Of a stretch of DNA of 64,000 nt, positions 57,554 through 64,000 are shown piece by piece. The stretch's first letter is position 1. Every line of letters begins with the position of its first letter. The stretch comes from Bacillota bacterium (GTDB lineage: Bacteria > Bacillota > Clostridia > Christensenellales > SZUA-584). The stretch spans positions 48,144-112,143 of the forward strand of contig JAEYZN010000031.1 in the NCBI GenBank assembly GCA_023428025.1. Reading direction: 5' to 3'. A model generated the notes under the pieces. It searched no databases and was not told the DNA's origin. It worked only from the letters and a program-made list of their open reading frames with translations. A program made the translations under genes and the position numbers.

Positions 57554-58084
57554 TCAATCCGTTTCTTTGACCGATTTGGATTTTTGCCGCTGGATCAGGA
57601 GCGCGGCTATCATCACGGCGAACATCGCAAAGACCACAAAGTTTATGATGTTGTAGTTGAGCACGCCGCCTGTGAAGAAGGAATTGCTGTCACGCAACAG
57701 CCGGATGATGCCGAGAGCCAGTTGAATGAGCATGAGTATACTTAATAACACCAGATAAAACTTTGGTTGCTGGTTCACCGGGAAATAGGCGTCCCTGTTG
57801 ATACAGATCACGATAAACACGGTGATGGCGAGGCAAATGCCGATAAGCGAGGTGGTGAAGGCGTCGGCCCATACAGCTTCCGAGACCAGATTGGAAAAGC
57901 CATTGGCGCAAAGGTATGCCACCAGCACCCAGAACGCCGACCGGTAGGCCCGGCCGTGCAGCCATTGCTGCCGTTCGTCGAATTTAGCCGGGAAAGTACC
58001 CTTGCGTCGTCTGATTGCGAAGCAAATGCAAAGCACGAGGATAAAAATGCCCGTAAACAATCCAAAAAACGCCAAGCCGCTCAT
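57554..58084 (-). CDS. Four-helix membrane protein paired with Xre regulator
   Basis: 176 residues from ATG 58084 (AAGGAGG six bases upstream). Hydrophobic segments near residues 3-22 (ALFGLFTGIFILVLCICF-like), 50-70, 85-105 and 115-170 suggest four or five membrane helices, with DERQQWLHGRAYRSAFWVLV after the first, a pattern common in DUF3796-type small membrane proteins. Function unknown. It is in one operon with the Xre gene, under a consensus promoter overlapped by a palindrome. Confidence 0.75.
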   Translation of the reverse strand: MSGLAFFGLFTGIFILVLCICFAIRRRKGTFPAKFDERQQWLHGRAYRSAFWVLVAYLCANGFSNLVSEAVWADAFTTSLIGICLAITVFIVICINRDAYFPVNQQPKFYLVLLSILMLIQLALGIIRLLRDSNSFFTGGVLNYNIINFVVFAMFAVMIAALLIQRQKSKSVKETD

Positions 58085-58117
58085 GTTGAACCTCCTTGAT
58101 GGTTTGGTTTCATGACA

Positions 58118-58158
58118 AGTATACTGCAAAAGCGACTAAATGTCAAATATATATGACA
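58118..58158 (-). promoter_or_regulatory. Consensus promoter with operator over the -35 box
   Basis: On the minus strand TTGACA (58141-58146), 17 bases, TATACT (58118-58123). TGTCA/TGACA arms (58141-58145, 58154-58158) form a palindrome that includes the -35 box, the expected site for the Xre repressor at 57359. 58159-58292 holds nothing recognisable. Confidence 0.75.
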
Positions 58159-58292
58159 AATTATCAATTAAATAAGACTAGCGCTGAATATAAAACCTAA
58201 GTCACGTTCAAAGACACAACGAAAAAGAAGCGTGACGGATCGTTCGAAGCGTACGCGCTCCTGTTCGGCGGTTATAAGCAAAGGGATATAGG

Positions 58293-59459
58293 TCAGGGCT
58301 GACTCAGGCAGCCGCTGATACGGCGGGCGGCTTCCTCGATGCGGTCTTTGGTCTGCACCAGCGCGATGCGCACATAGCCTTTGCCCTGGTCGCCGAAAGC
58401 GCTGCCGGGCACCACGATGACGCCCGCCTGACGCATCAGCATTTTGGCGAACGCGACATCGTCCGGCCATGCGTCCGGCGTTTTGGCCCAGACGAACATG
58501 GTGGCCCTAGGCGGTGTGATCGCCCAGCCGGCCTCGGCGAAAGCGCGGATGAGCTGATCGCGGCGCTTCCCGTACTCGCCCGACGTGTATCTGACGACGG
58601 CGTCGTCGCATTCCAGCGCGCGGATGCCCGCCCGCTGCACCGGCAGGAACACGCCGTAGTCGGTGTTGGACTTGACCTGCTTGAGGCCGGAGATATAGCC
58701 GGCATTGCCCACGCAGAAGCCGAGGCGCGCGCCCGCGTAGCCGTACGTCTTGGACAGGGAGTTGAACTCCGCGCCGATGTCCTTCGCTCCTCTGTGAGCG
58801 AGGAAGCTGCCCACGCGCAGGCCGTCGAACACAAGCTCGCTGTAGGCGTTGTCGTGGATCACGAATATATCGTTCGCCCTGGCGAAATCGACCAGCGCGT
58901 CGTAAAAAGACGGCGGCGCGACCGCCGTGGTGGGGTTGTTGGGATAGGACACGATCATCAGCTTCGCGCGCTGGGCAACGTCCGCCGGGATGTCGGCGAA
59001 GTCGATGAGAAAACCGTTCTCGGGCCGCTGCGGGACGCGGAACACCTCGGCATGGGCCAGCGCCGCGCCCACGAAAAACGCGGGGTAGCACGGGTCCTGC
59101 AATATCACGGTGTCGCCGGGGTCGACGACGGGCAGGCAGCAGTGCGCCAGCCCTTCCTGCGTGCCCAGCACCGAGCAGACTTCGCTGGCCGGGTCCAGCG
59201 TGACGCCGTAACGCCGCTGGTACCACGCTGCCGCCGCTTGCGCCAGCTCCGGCAGGTCGCCGATGGCGTAGACGTAGTTGCCGTCCTTCATCGCTTCCTC
59301 GGAGATGGTCTGCTTGATGGCGGGGGCGGGCGGGATGTTGGGCGTGCCCACGCCAAGGTCGATGACGTCCACACCGGCCGCGTGAAGCGCCGCCTTTTCT
59401 TTGGCGAGTTGGGTGAATATGCCGGAAGAGAGCCGTTGTAACAGTTTTGATGTCTGCAT
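58293..59459 (-). CDS. Class I/II aminotransferase (LL-DAP/alanine type)
   Basis: 388 residues from ATG 59459; the longer frame lacks a ribosome site. Type I fold PLP enzyme: VIDLGVGTPNIPPAPAIKQT, DPCYPAFFVGA, SYPNNPTTAVAPPSFYDALV, HDNAYSELVFDG and the PLP lysine in SLSKTYGYAGARLGF. The N-terminus KLLQRLSSGIFTQLAKEKAA is that of the LL-diaminopimelate/alanine aminotransferase subfamily, but sequence alone does not fix the substrate. It is alone on the minus strand before the DUF1294 gene. Confidence 0.9.
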   Translation of the reverse strand: MQTSKLLQRLSSGIFTQLAKEKAALHAAGVDVIDLGVGTPNIPPAPAIKQTISEEAMKDGNYVYAIGDLPELAQAAAAWYQRRYGVTLDPASEVCSVLGTQEGLAHCCLPVVDPGDTVILQDPCYPAFFVGAALAHAEVFRVPQRPENGFLIDFADIPADVAQRAKLMIVSYPNNPTTAVAPPSFYDALVDFARANDIFVIHDNAYSELVFDGLRVGSFLAHRGAKDIGAEFNSLSKTYGYAGARLGFCVGNAGYISGLKQVKSNTDYGVFLPVQRAGIRALECDDAVVRYTSGEYGKRRDQLIRAFAEAGWAITPPRATMFVWAKTPDAWPDDVAFAKMLMRQAGVIVVPGSAFGDQGKGYVRIALVQTKDRIEEAARRISGCLSQP

Positions 59460-59622
59460 GTCAGTTGCCGACGCGCTGAAAGTGTGCGCGCTTCTCCTTT
59501 GTCTGTTTGGGAATGATGAAATCATCAGCTATGATTATATACTTATGGCGCACAAAAATCAAAGCTTTGCAGTTGCCGGATGCGGCGCGGACGGTTAAAA
59601 TGGACAAACAGGGGAAGATAAC

Positions 59623-59904
59623 ATGCAGACATGGACCATGATTGCCGTGATTGCGCTGTCAGCGGTGAATACCGCGGGGTTTGCGGTGTGCGCGGCGGAC
59701 AAGCGCGCCGCAATCACGCACAGGCGGCGCGTGCGCGAAAGCACGTTGTTTGCGCTGGCGCTGGCGGGCGGCGCGGCGGGCGTATACCTCGCGATGCTCG
59801 TTTGCAGGCACAAGACAAGGAAAAAGAAATTCGCGGTGCTCATGCCGCTGATTTTGATCGTGCAGGCGGCGCTTTTTTGCTGGTTATTTTTGCGCGGCGC
59901 ATGA
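59623..59904 (+). CDS. DUF1294 membrane protein
   Basis: 93 residues with three hydrophobic helices (MIAVIALSAVNTAGFAVCAA, LFALALAGGAAGVYLAMLVC, FAVLMPLILIVQAALFCWLF). DKRAA...RRVRESTLF...GGAAGVYLAMLVCRHKT is the DUF1294 pattern (D-K-x-A...R-I-P-E...G-G-x-G...R-H-K-T). Function unknown. AGGGGAAGATAAC precedes the ATG. It precedes the rpmH promoter. Confidence 0.88.
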   Translation: MQTWTMIAVIALSAVNTAGFAVCAADKRAAITHRRRVRESTLFALALAGGAAGVYLAMLVCRHKTRKKKFAVLMPLILIVQAALFCWLFLRGA

Positions 59905-59945
59905 GTAAGATTGCATGGCAATAACAGGCCGATGCATCATTGTAG

Positions 59946-59974
59946 TTGACATTGGCGGGTGACTTCAATATAAT
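59946..59974 (+). promoter_or_regulatory. Consensus promoter of the rpmH cluster
   Basis: TTGACA (59946-59951), 17 bases, TATAAT (59969-59974), about 70 bases before rpmH. Confidence 0.88.
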
Positions 59975-60042
59975 ATATCCGTCTTATCATAGGAAGCAGG
60001 CCATTTTATGGCTCAGAATAGGAAAGAGAGAGACAGCGAACC

Positions 60043-60177
60043 ATGAAAATGACGTTACAGCCCAAAAAGAGACAGCGCAAGAAAGTGCACGGCTTCAGGC
60101 AGAGAATGAAGACCAAGGCTGGCCGCAATGTTTTGAAGCGCAGAAGAGCAAAGGGCAGAAAAGAGCTTACCGCTTAA
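60043..60177 (+). CDS. rpmH: Ribosomal protein L34
   Basis: 44 residues, full length: MKMTLQPKKRQRKKVHGFRQ, RMKTKAGRNVLKRRRAKGRK, ELTA. A rRNA-binding basic protein of the large subunit. The usual second residue pair KR is KM here, otherwise the pattern is standard. The gene is too short for most ORF callers. A consensus promoter lies 70 bases upstream. It is followed after 56 bases by rnpA in the conserved order, but no dnaA gene precedes it within the 1.6 kb visible. Confidence 0.97.
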   Translation: MKMTLQPKKRQRKKVHGFRQRMKTKAGRNVLKRRRAKGRKELTA

Positions 60178-60233
60178 TAAGCTTGCCGGTGCCGGGCTTC
60201 CGGCATTTTTTGCCATATGGATAGGAAAGATCA

Positions 60234-60578
60234 TTGAGGCGCGAATATTCGCTGAGGCGCAACAAAGAATTCAGATATGTGTATCGGAAAGGCAAGTCTG
60301 TTTCAGACAGCCGCATGGTGCTCGTATATGTGAAAACAAAAACACCACACTTAAAGGTGGGTTTTTCGGTATCACGAAAGCTGGGCAACAGCGTGCAACG
60401 CAACAAGCTGAAACGGCGGATGAAGGAAGCTTTTTTCCTGATGCTGGACGGCGTTTCGCAAAACTGTCTGCTCATATTTACGCCGAGGGAATCCGCAAAG
60501 GAGATGACCTACGCAGACATTACGGCATCTGTGAGCAAGCTGCTGAAAAAGGCAGGGCTGATGGAGAAAATATCATGA
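60234..60578 (+). CDS. rnpA: Ribonuclease P protein component
   Basis: 114 residues from TTG 60234. The RNR motif SRKLGNSVQRNKLKRRMKEA and YSLRRNKEFRYVYRKGKSVS are the family signatures. It binds the RNase P RNA that trims tRNA 5' ends. The stop overlaps the next start by four bases. AGGAAAG lies before the TTG. Confidence 0.96.
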   Translation: MRREYSLRRNKEFRYVYRKGKSVSDSRMVLVYVKTKTPHLKVGFSVSRKLGNSVQRNKLKRRMKEAFFLMLDGVSQNCLLIFTPRESAKEMTYADITASVSKLLKKAGLMEKIS

Positions 60579-60784
60579 AGCGCGTGCTGCTTTCGATCAT
60601 CTGGTTCTACAGAAAAGCCATATCTCCCTATACGCGGCCGTCTTGCCGGTTTACGCCCACGTGTTCTGAATATGCTGTGGAAGCCATAACGAAGCATGGC
60701 GCGCTCAAGGGCCTGGGGCTTAGCATTTGGCGCGTGTTGCGGTGCAACCCTTTCGGCAAGGGCGGATACGACCCCGTCCCTTAA
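60575..60784 (+). CDS. yidD: Membrane protein insertion efficiency factor YidD
   Basis: 69 residues: YRKAISPYTRPSCRFTPTCS and EYAVEAITKHGALKGLGLSI then WRVLRCNPFGKGGYDPVP. This has the three conserved cysteines and the RCNP/GGxDPVP motif. It aids insertion of membrane proteins through YidC, encoded next. Overlaps rnpA by four bases. Length is normal. Confidence 0.96.
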   Translation: MKRVLLSIIWFYRKAISPYTRPSCRFTPTCSEYAVEAITKHGALKGLGLSIWRVLRCNPFGKGGYDPVP

Positions 60785-60813
60785 CAGTCAAAAGATGACG
60801 GAGGACAGATAGA

Positions 60814-61758
60814 TTGGGTTTTTTAAGTGACAATTTCATATCCGATTTCTTTGTTATGGTACTCAAGCTGGTATTCAGCTTTATCCATGACTACTCGGGT
60901 GCGATCATCGTGTTGACGGTGGCGATCAGACTGCTGATTCTGCCGCTGGACCTGAGGCAGAAGCAAAGCGCGCGCAAGATGGCGATGATCCAGCCCAAGC
61001 TGGAATCGCTGAAAAAACGCTACGCCAACAACCCGCAGCAGCTGCAGAAAAAGCAGCAGGAGTTGTATAAGTCTGAGGGCGTAAGGCCGCTGGCGGGCTG
61101 TCTGCCGATGCTGATCACGCTGCCGATCTTCTTTGCTTTCTTTGGCGCGATGCGCGTGCTGGAGGCGGAGCAGACGATCTCGTTCATACTGAACGCGCAG
61201 CATCTGGGGCAGAGCGCGTATGCGCTGCCGCAGTGGCTGTGGGTGCATAACTTCTGGCAGCCGGATTCCGGCCTGGAACCGATCATGAAAACCGGGGCTC
61301 AATTCGCGCAGTTCTTTGCCGCCAACGCCAACGTAACGCCGCAGCAGCTGCACATGATGGCCGGCTCGGGGCTTTTGAACTTTGATATCGTCAACGGCCT
61401 GCAGGCCGGGCCTGCGTATGAAACGCTCACGAACAGCATCGTGACGGCCAACGGACTGACAGGCGTGAACAACGGCTGGTTCATATTGCCGATACTCGCG
61501 GGCGCGTCGCTGTTCCTGCAGCAGAAGCTAACCACGGCGCAGACGCCGGGCAGCGCCCAGGCACAGCCGGGCGGCAAGTTTATGCTTTGGTTCTTCCCGC
61601 TGTTTTCCGTATATATCTGCGCCACGGCCAACGCCGCGTTCTCCGTATACTGGCTGGCCGCCAACATCTATGCGCTGGGGCAGACGCTGATTGTGAACTA
61701 CATCTACAAGAAACGGGATGAAAAGAGAAAACAGGGCGTCATCGAGGAGGCGACTTAA
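60814..61758 (+). CDS. yidC: Membrane protein insertase YidC
   Basis: 314 residues from TTG 60814 with GGAGG upstream. Five hydrophobic segments, of which the first (SGAIIVLTVAIRLLILPLDL) carries the hydrophilic-groove Arg; RQKQSARKMAMIQPKLESLKKRY is the coiled coil loop. Between helices 2 and 3 there is an inserted extracytoplasmic stretch of about 100 residues (NAQHLGQSAYALPQWLWVHN to NSIVTANGLTGVNNGW) that is longer than in the usual Gram-positive YidC. There is no lipobox at the N-terminus. Overlaps the jag start by one base (TAATG). Confidence 0.95.
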   Translation: MGFLSDNFISDFFVMVLKLVFSFIHDYSGAIIVLTVAIRLLILPLDLRQKQSARKMAMIQPKLESLKKRYANNPQQLQKKQQELYKSEGVRPLAGCLPMLITLPIFFAFFGAMRVLEAEQTISFILNAQHLGQSAYALPQWLWVHNFWQPDSGLEPIMKTGAQFAQFFAANANVTPQQLHMMAGSGLLNFDIVNGLQAGPAYETLTNSIVTANGLTGVNNGWFILPILAGASLFLQQKLTTAQTPGSAQAQPGGKFMLWFFPLFSVYICATANAAFSVYWLAANIYALGQTLIVNYIYKKRDEKRKQGVIEEAT

Positions 61759-62708
61759 TGGACTTCATAGAGAGCAAGGGCAGAACGGTGGATGAGGCTG
61801 TGTTCAGCGGCCTTGTCAAGATGGACCTTTCCATAGACGAAGTGGATATCGAGATTCTGGACGAGGGCGGCGGCTTATTTAAGAGCGCGCGCGTGCGGCT
61901 CACCAAGAAACCCGAGGAAAAGATCACGCCATTTGTGCCCGACGCGCCGCTGGATGAGGAATTTCCGCGTCCCCGGCCGTATGGAGAGCGCCGGGACGAC
62001 CGGCGCGACAGACGGGACGACCGCCGCGGCAGCGACCGGCCTGCAGAAAGGCGGGATGACCGCCGCGACAGGCCCGCAGGCCGCCGGGACGACCGCCGCA
62101 GCGATGGCAGACCGGGAGACAGGCGCGATTTCGGAAGGCGTGACGGCCGCCGGGATGAGAAGCGGCGACCCGTCATCGAGTTTGGCATACCGGAAGGCTT
62201 TGTGGCGCAGCAGCCGGAAAACAACGCCGAAAAGTTCCTGCTCGGGCTGTTTGAGCGCATGAACATGGGCGTTGTGATCAAGTCCGCAACGGAGGACGGC
62301 ATGTTGAAGCTGGACCTGTCCGGCAGGGGCATGGGCGTGCTGATCGGGCGGCGCGGCGAGACGCTGGACGCATTGCAGTATCTGACCAGCCTGGTGGTGA
62401 ACAACGGCAAGGCCGATTACACCAAGATCATGCTGGACACCGAGGATTACCGCAAAAAGCGTGAGGACACGCTGAGACGGCTGGCGGCGCGGCTGGCGGA
62501 CAAGGTGCAAAGAAGCGGCAGGCGCGTGGTGCTGGAGCCCATGAATCCTTATGAGCGGCGCATACTGCACGCGACGCTGCAGGATTATGACAAGGTGTAT
62601 ACCTACAGCGAGGGCGAGGACCCGTTCCGCAGCGTGGTGGTGGCCGTAAAGGGCAAGGACGACCAGGGGCCGGGCGCGGAGGAAGCCGCCCAGCAGGCGG
62701 ATGAATGA
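61758..62708 (+). CDS. jag: Jag/KhpB RNA-binding protein with Arg-Asp-rich linker
   Basis: 316 residues. Jag-N domain (IESKGRTVDEAVFSGLVKMD, residues about 4-50), an Arg/Asp-rich linker at residues 71-137 dominated by RRDDRR-like repeats, a KH domain (GMGVLIGRRGETLDALQYLT, GxxG near 207) and an R3H domain (LEPMNPYERRILHATLQ). It binds RNA and with KhpA affects division and cell-wall synthesis. The linker is unusually long and low in complexity for the family; neighbouring domains look normal. It follows yidC in the standard order. Confidence 0.93.
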   Translation: MDFIESKGRTVDEAVFSGLVKMDLSIDEVDIEILDEGGGLFKSARVRLTKKPEEKITPFVPDAPLDEEFPRPRPYGERRDDRRDRRDDRRGSDRPAERRDDRRDRPAGRRDDRRSDGRPGDRRDFGRRDGRRDEKRRPVIEFGIPEGFVAQQPENNAEKFLLGLFERMNMGVVIKSATEDGMLKLDLSGRGMGVLIGRRGETLDALQYLTSLVVNNGKADYTKIMLDTEDYRKKREDTLRRLAARLADKVQRSGRRVVLEPMNPYERRILHATLQDYDKVYTYSEGEDPFRSVVVAVKGKDDQGPGAEEAAQQADE

Positions 62709-62770
62709 AATCAGGACGGGGTGGAAACGCCTCGTCTTTTCAATTACGCGAAAACGCGGAGGACATTGGC

Positions 62771-63180
62771 ATGGTCGTGAGAAAAGTATTTTTACTGGCG
62801 GCAATGTTGTGTGCAGCGCTTGTGCTGTGCGCCTGCGCCCCTCCTCATGAGAGCATCAGGGAAGAGGATGTGGAGGAGGCATGGGTGTATGATTCGATGG
62901 ACGCGGCGGCCACCTATCATACGCTGTCGCAGTTCGAAATATCCGAACTGGCGGCGTGGTTCAACGGCTGTACGGATATCCGGCTGAACCGGGATTTTGC
63001 CGGGACGGTCACGATCAACGGGATCAGCATCAAAATGAAGGATGATACCGGGATCAGCATCCTGAAATCGGGTGAGAATTTTGAGGTGCAGGTGGGTGGC
63101 CCGGGCAGAGAGACGTGTCGTACTGGGCGAAACAGCCGGATATCGGGGCGCTGCTGGACTCGCTGGAACCCGCGCAATGA
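62771..63180 (+). pseudogene. Lipoprotein with a frameshift near its C-terminus
   Basis: Start ATG 62771 (GGAGG upstream). Signal peptide MVVRKVFLLAAMLCAALVLCAC with lipobox LCAC, then about 90 residues with a beta-rich centre (GTVTINGISIKMKDDTGISI). At AGAGAGA (63107-63113) the frame shifts: the open frame continues with an odd Arg/Thr/Cys-rich tail to 63232, while removing two bases gives RDVSYWAKQPDIGALLDSLE and then PAQ and stop at 63180. I therefore think the original gene ended at 63180 and a GA was gained. Function unknown. Confidence 0.65.
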
Positions 63181-63260
63181 GGATGCAATGCGGACAATGA
63201 AGGGCGCGAGGGCTGTAACCGCCGGGGATTGACGCCCCGGTGTGCGCGTGGTAGGGTATT

Positions 63261-63920
63261 TTGAAAAAAGTGTTGTTGTTATTGCTGGCAATGGTATTGT
63301 CGGCGGCGGCCTTCGGATGCGCGCCAAAACCCGAAGCGGAAGCACCTGTGGAGACGTCCGCCGCGCCTGAAGCGACAGTAACGGAAGCCGTAAGCAGCGG
63401 AGAAACGGTGGCGGCCACCATCGTGGTGAAGGATTACGGCACCATCGAGCTGGAGCTTTACCCCGACATTGCGCCGCAGTCGGTGTATAACTTCTGCTAT
63501 CTCGTGCGGCAGGGCTTTTACGACGGGCTGATCTTCCACCGCGTGATATCCGGCTTCATGATACAGGGCGGGGACCCGGAAGGCACCGGCATGGGCGGCC
63601 CCGGATACACCATCAAGGGCGAATTCGCCGCGAACGGCGTGGAGAACGATCTGTCTCACACGCGCGGCGTGGTCTCGATGGCGCGCAGGAGCCAGCCGCT
63701 GGACAGCGCGGGCTCTCAGTTCTTCATCATGCATCAGGATTATACGGACCTGGACGGCCTGTATGCCGCGTTCGGCAAGGTGACGAAAGGCATCGAGGTG
63801 GTGGACGCCATCGCGGCGGTGGAAACGGACAAGGACGACAAGCCGCTCAAGGATGTGGTCATCGAGTCCGGCACGATCAGCGGACCGGAGCTGCCGGAGC
63901 CGGAGAAGCTTGAGGAATAA
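63261..63920 (+). CDS. Cyclophilin-type peptidyl-prolyl isomerase lipoprotein
   Basis: 219 residues from TTG 63261. Signal peptide MKKVLLLLLAMVLSAAAFGC with lipobox AFGC (Cys20), an Ala/Glu/Thr-rich linker, then a cyclophilin domain from about residue 54: GTIELELYPDIAPQSVYNFC, FHRVISGFMIQGGDPEGTGM, AGSQFFIMHQD and AAFGKVTKGIEVVDAI. The catalytic Arg of FHRV and the FMIQGGD and SQFFI motifs are kept. It should assist folding outside the membrane. It follows the frameshifted lipoprotein gene. Confidence 0.94.
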   Translation: MKKVLLLLLAMVLSAAAFGCAPKPEAEAPVETSAAPEATVTEAVSSGETVAATIVVKDYGTIELELYPDIAPQSVYNFCYLVRQGFYDGLIFHRVISGFMIQGGDPEGTGMGGPGYTIKGEFAANGVENDLSHTRGVVSMARRSQPLDSAGSQFFIMHQDYTDLDGLYAAFGKVTKGIEVVDAIAAVETDKDDKPLKDVVIESGTISGPELPEPEKLEE

Positions 63921-63951
63921 GCTGCCGGCTCGGCGGGAAAGCATAAGCTCT

Positions 63952-63983
63952 CCCCCGCTGGCCAGACCTGTTGGCCGCGGGGG
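63952..63983 (+). terminator. Strong hairpin after the cyclophilin gene
   Basis: CCCCCGC (63952-63958) with GCGGGGG (63977-63983), and an inner TGGCC/GGCCA stem. A T run is not seen before the window ends. Confidence 0.5.
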
Positions 63984-64000
63984 AAGGCGGCGGGTTGGGT

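Noticed and set aside
1..64000. CRISPR arrays, tRNA or rRNA genes
   Set aside because: No regularly spaced repeats and no cloverleaf with the usual T-loop GTTCGANTC found in intergenic DNA.

Overview
The window looks like a chromosomal piece of an anaerobic, moderately high-GC Clostridia-type Firmicute; a Christensenellales-like gut lineage is my guess, not something the sequence proves. Strong AGGAGG ribosome sites, many TTG starts, a rubredoxin/flavodiiron oxygen-scavenging set, signal peptidase I of Gram-positive type, NusG domain II and Gx-transporter proteins, short YidC plus Jag, and an archaeal-type split glutamate synthase all fit that group. Nearly all of the sequence is core chromosome; a few AT-rich patches (about 4.36-5.7 kb, 14.0-14.9 kb, 37.1-38.7 kb, 40.7-41.2 kb) carry small regulators, an IS110 relic and operators and look acquired.

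Layout. 0-7.3 kb: tail of a DAK2/FakA-like gene, HD hydrolase, a lipocalin-like/PEP-synthase-like pair, a small island (perfect 21-bp palindrome, Nudix hydrolase, IS110 relic), then a UPF0316-LOG-ACT operon. 7.3-11.3 kb: three tandem secreted serpin lipoproteins behind a MITE-like element. 11.4-17 kb: patatin, sodium:solute symporter, small Xre regulators with operators, transketolase. 17-25 kb: YugP protease, Gx transporter, NusG-II protein, a TetR-controlled heterodimeric ABC exporter, PHP protein. 24.4-36.7 kb: zinc-ribbon membrane protein, DUF1858-rubredoxin-flavodiiron set, LepB-DUF951-MscS, parvulin lipoprotein, DUF1015-aspartokinase-AEC transporter, SIS isomerase with its GntR regulator, LysM-CAP protein. 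37-43 kb: SLOG/Xre island, a C-terminally short alanyl-tRNA synthetase, a ribbon-helix-helix protein, and an FeS-HypA-HypB set in which HypA has lost its zinc domain. 43-49 kb: calcium-type P-ATPase, histidinol phosphatase, TrkH/TrkA. 49.4-55 kb: a five-gene split glutamate synthase operon with a promoter, tandem hairpins and an attenuator resembling ANTAR-controlled leaders. 55-60 kb: thymidine kinase, two paralogous small proteins, PhzF, membrane protein/Xre pair, aminotransferase. 60-64 kb: rpmH-rnpA-yidD-yidC-jag, a frameshifted lipoprotein and a cyclophilin lipoprotein.

The observations I rate highest are (1) the glt leader RNA, with mutually exclusive antiterminator hairpin and terminator; (2) a four-hairpin intergenic element present twice (36.7 and 52.2 kb) whose stems differ in sequence but keep pairing; (3) the serpin triplet with three different predicted reactive centres (Thr-Ser, Ala-Gly, Arg-Gly); and (4) the zinc-domain-less HypA. 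No CRISPR array, tRNA, rRNA or intact transposon was seen.
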